64,000 nucleotides of DNA, from the NCBI RefSeq assembly GCF_001949145.1, contig NW_019091386.1:1242915-1306914 (forward strand). The letters run 5' to 3'. The notes beneath the pieces are model-generated. The model was not told the DNA's origin. It did not search any database and saw nothing but the letters and a program-made list of their open reading frames with translations. Positions 62,642-64,000 of this stretch are shown here, piece after piece (position 1 is the first letter of the stretch; each line of letters starts with the position of its first letter). The translations under genes were made by a program, and so were the position numbers. Origin of the DNA: Acanthaster planci (taxonomy: Eukaryota > Echinodermata > Asteroidea > Valvatida > Acanthasteridae).

Positions 62642-63710
62642 GTAATTCAACGGTTAAAACCGTGTTAATAAAGCCTGTGTATTCTTAGGCTGCCTAAAAA
62701 TGTTGTTATACCCAAACCAATCAAGAGGAATGGGTTGAATTGTTTTTATCAGTTTTATATCTCTTTATTCCCAATTTATTTTCTTTTCTAGTAAAATGTC
62801 ATTTGTCTGTTTGTGTTCATGAAATTTTTCCACTCTTCTTTTTGAAGTCTTGTTTCTTGGTTTTTCTTGATTATTCAGTAAAGAGTGTAAGCAGCGTTAA
62901 AATTATATAAAGACATGTACTCTGTCCATTTGCACAAAGCAGGTCTTTGTGATCTGTTCAGGAATTAGATCTAGAAACATTTTGAAGTTTAAGAGCACTG
63001 TAAGTGTAAACATTGCTGTGTTCTTCAACTTCTTAAATTCTGGATATGTAGGCCATGTTTTACACTGGTCATATTGAAATGTGCGTGGAAACATCATTGA
63101 CCACTCTGTTTATCAGTCTACTCAACCTTTGGTGGCGTGGTTTCTTGTTGCGTTGCATGTTCTTCACAAAAATTGTCGTACTGATCACTGGGTGCAGCAA
63201 AAACCACCTTGAATTCCTCCAGCCTTGGTGCTCATCATCTCGTGGTATTGCAAATTTCATGGCAAGGGCCAGAGTAAACTTTAGCTAATAACCCCAGTGG
63301 TCATGTTCAGGGTTTGTAGAGTACAAAGCTCAGTGTTGTAGTACTCGCACTCGGTACTCGTACTCGACTACAACACTGACAAAACTCAGTGTTTCTTTAC
63401 ATGAGCCATTATGCTAATTTGAAAGTACTGAGTAGTTTGTTTGAGCTTTCGTCTTTTATTGTTCCTGATATCAAAGGATTCTTTCCTAACAAATGAGTAG
63501 TGCAGCTGTTGCGGTCCCTACCCTCAGCAATAGATGGGATGACACCTCTAGTTAACGGTGCTTGCAAACGAGACAGATGCCCTGTTATTAGGATAGGCAC
63601 TCACATGCATGTACAAGTAACGGTATGTCCATCGTCCTTGGAGATGGGCCGCCCTGACGGCATCAGGCTCTTCTTCTTTCCTCGAGAGTCTCCGAAAACA
63701 TTCCTTCCAG
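62642..63710 (+). other. Intron 1 of the secreted-protein gene (extends at least this far)
   Basis: It starts GTAATTCAAC. The interior is AT-rich and includes the hairpin at 63330-63379. No exon that accepts phase 1 with a clean open frame was found. Confidence 0.4.
63330..63379. repeat. Perfect 13-bp inverted repeat around an ACTCG-rich loop
   Basis: TCAGTGTTGTAGT (63330-63342) and its exact complement (63367-63379) flank 24 bases made of ACTCG/GTACTCG words. This looks like a piece of a transposon terminus or a small fold-back element. Confidence 0.8.
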
Positions 63711-63832
63711 AGTAACATTCTCAGAGGTTCATCGCGTGCGTACACAATCTGACATTCACACCAGAGAAGAAATGTTCACCTTGCCTCATCAAAAAGAGGT
63801 TGCCAACATGAGGAAAGGACTGGCACTCACCT
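63711..63832 (+). CDS. Candidate coding exon, unknown protein
   Basis: It has a good acceptor (TTCTTCTTTCCTCG... ATTCCTTCCAG) and a strong donor (CTCACCT/gtaagt). The frame is open for 40 codons, reading VTFSEVHRVRTQSDIHTREE and on to MRKGLALT. Incoming phase is 2 and outgoing is 1, so it cannot follow the exon at 62518-62641 directly (phase 1), and an unseen exon would be needed between them. No domain is recognised. Confidence 0.22.
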
Positions 63833-64000
63833 GTAAGTCCCAATTGACAAACGGTTTCCCCAAAGTCGCTGTGACATTGACGGATTGTCGGAGGCAGGGA
63901 GTCTGGAAACAAGATGAAAGGCTAATGACCTGATCTCCCGTCCAATTAGTAAACTGCTGCGCCAGAATTATTAAACGAAGGTTTGATCTGAAATCGGACG

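Noticed and set aside
1-64000. CRISPR arrays, prokaryotic operons, viral or toxin genes
   Set aside because: No regularly spaced repeats, no ribosome-binding-site-linked gene runs, and no viral protein signature. All features point to animal nuclear DNA.

Overview
The window looks like marine invertebrate animal DNA. It has sparse short exons, long introns, AT-rich non-coding sequence full of small inverted-repeat transposons and tRNA-derived repeats, and many copies of TACATGTA and TAGGCCTA words. These words are common in echinoderm, hemichordate and lancelet genomes, so an invertebrate deuterostome is my best guess. No gene here fixes the species, and nothing looks prokaryotic or viral.

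Left half (1-32.3 kb), minus strand: three exons form the 5' part of a bHLH-PAS transcription factor gene of the aryl hydrocarbon receptor (AHR) class. Exon 1 (32029-31857) carries the start codon, exon 2 (31354-31197) the basic helix-loop-helix, and exon 3 (514-357) the linker into PAS-A. Their reading frames join without error (phase 2, phase 1, then phase 0), giving 163 continuous residues. Exons 2 and 3 are separated by an intron of about 30.7 kb. The PAS exons lie beyond the left edge. The intron holds two copies of a palindromic MITE with TA flanks, a hAT-type MITE with a perfect 8-bp target duplication, a second hAT-like MITE, a head-to-head pair of tRNA-like sequences, and five near-consensus RFX X-boxes. 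It also holds several CpG-rich or homeodomain-site-rich blocks that may be enhancers.

Middle (32.3-61.7 kb): no gene could be established. It holds tandem repeats, perfect inverted repeats, two copies of an AT-rich dispersed element, a cluster of nuclear-receptor half-sites, and a few plus-strand blocks with good splice sites that are reported only as weak candidates. TACATGTA words and a (TGTATGTACA)n microsatellite are frequent here.

Right end (61.7-64 kb), plus strand: a first coding exon (62518-62641) encodes a clear signal peptide and ends in a phase-1 donor, the usual architecture of secreted or membrane proteins. Three CCAAT boxes lie about 0.7 kb upstream. The rest of that gene lies mostly beyond the right edge. 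The two genes point away from each other and are about 30 kb apart at their starts.
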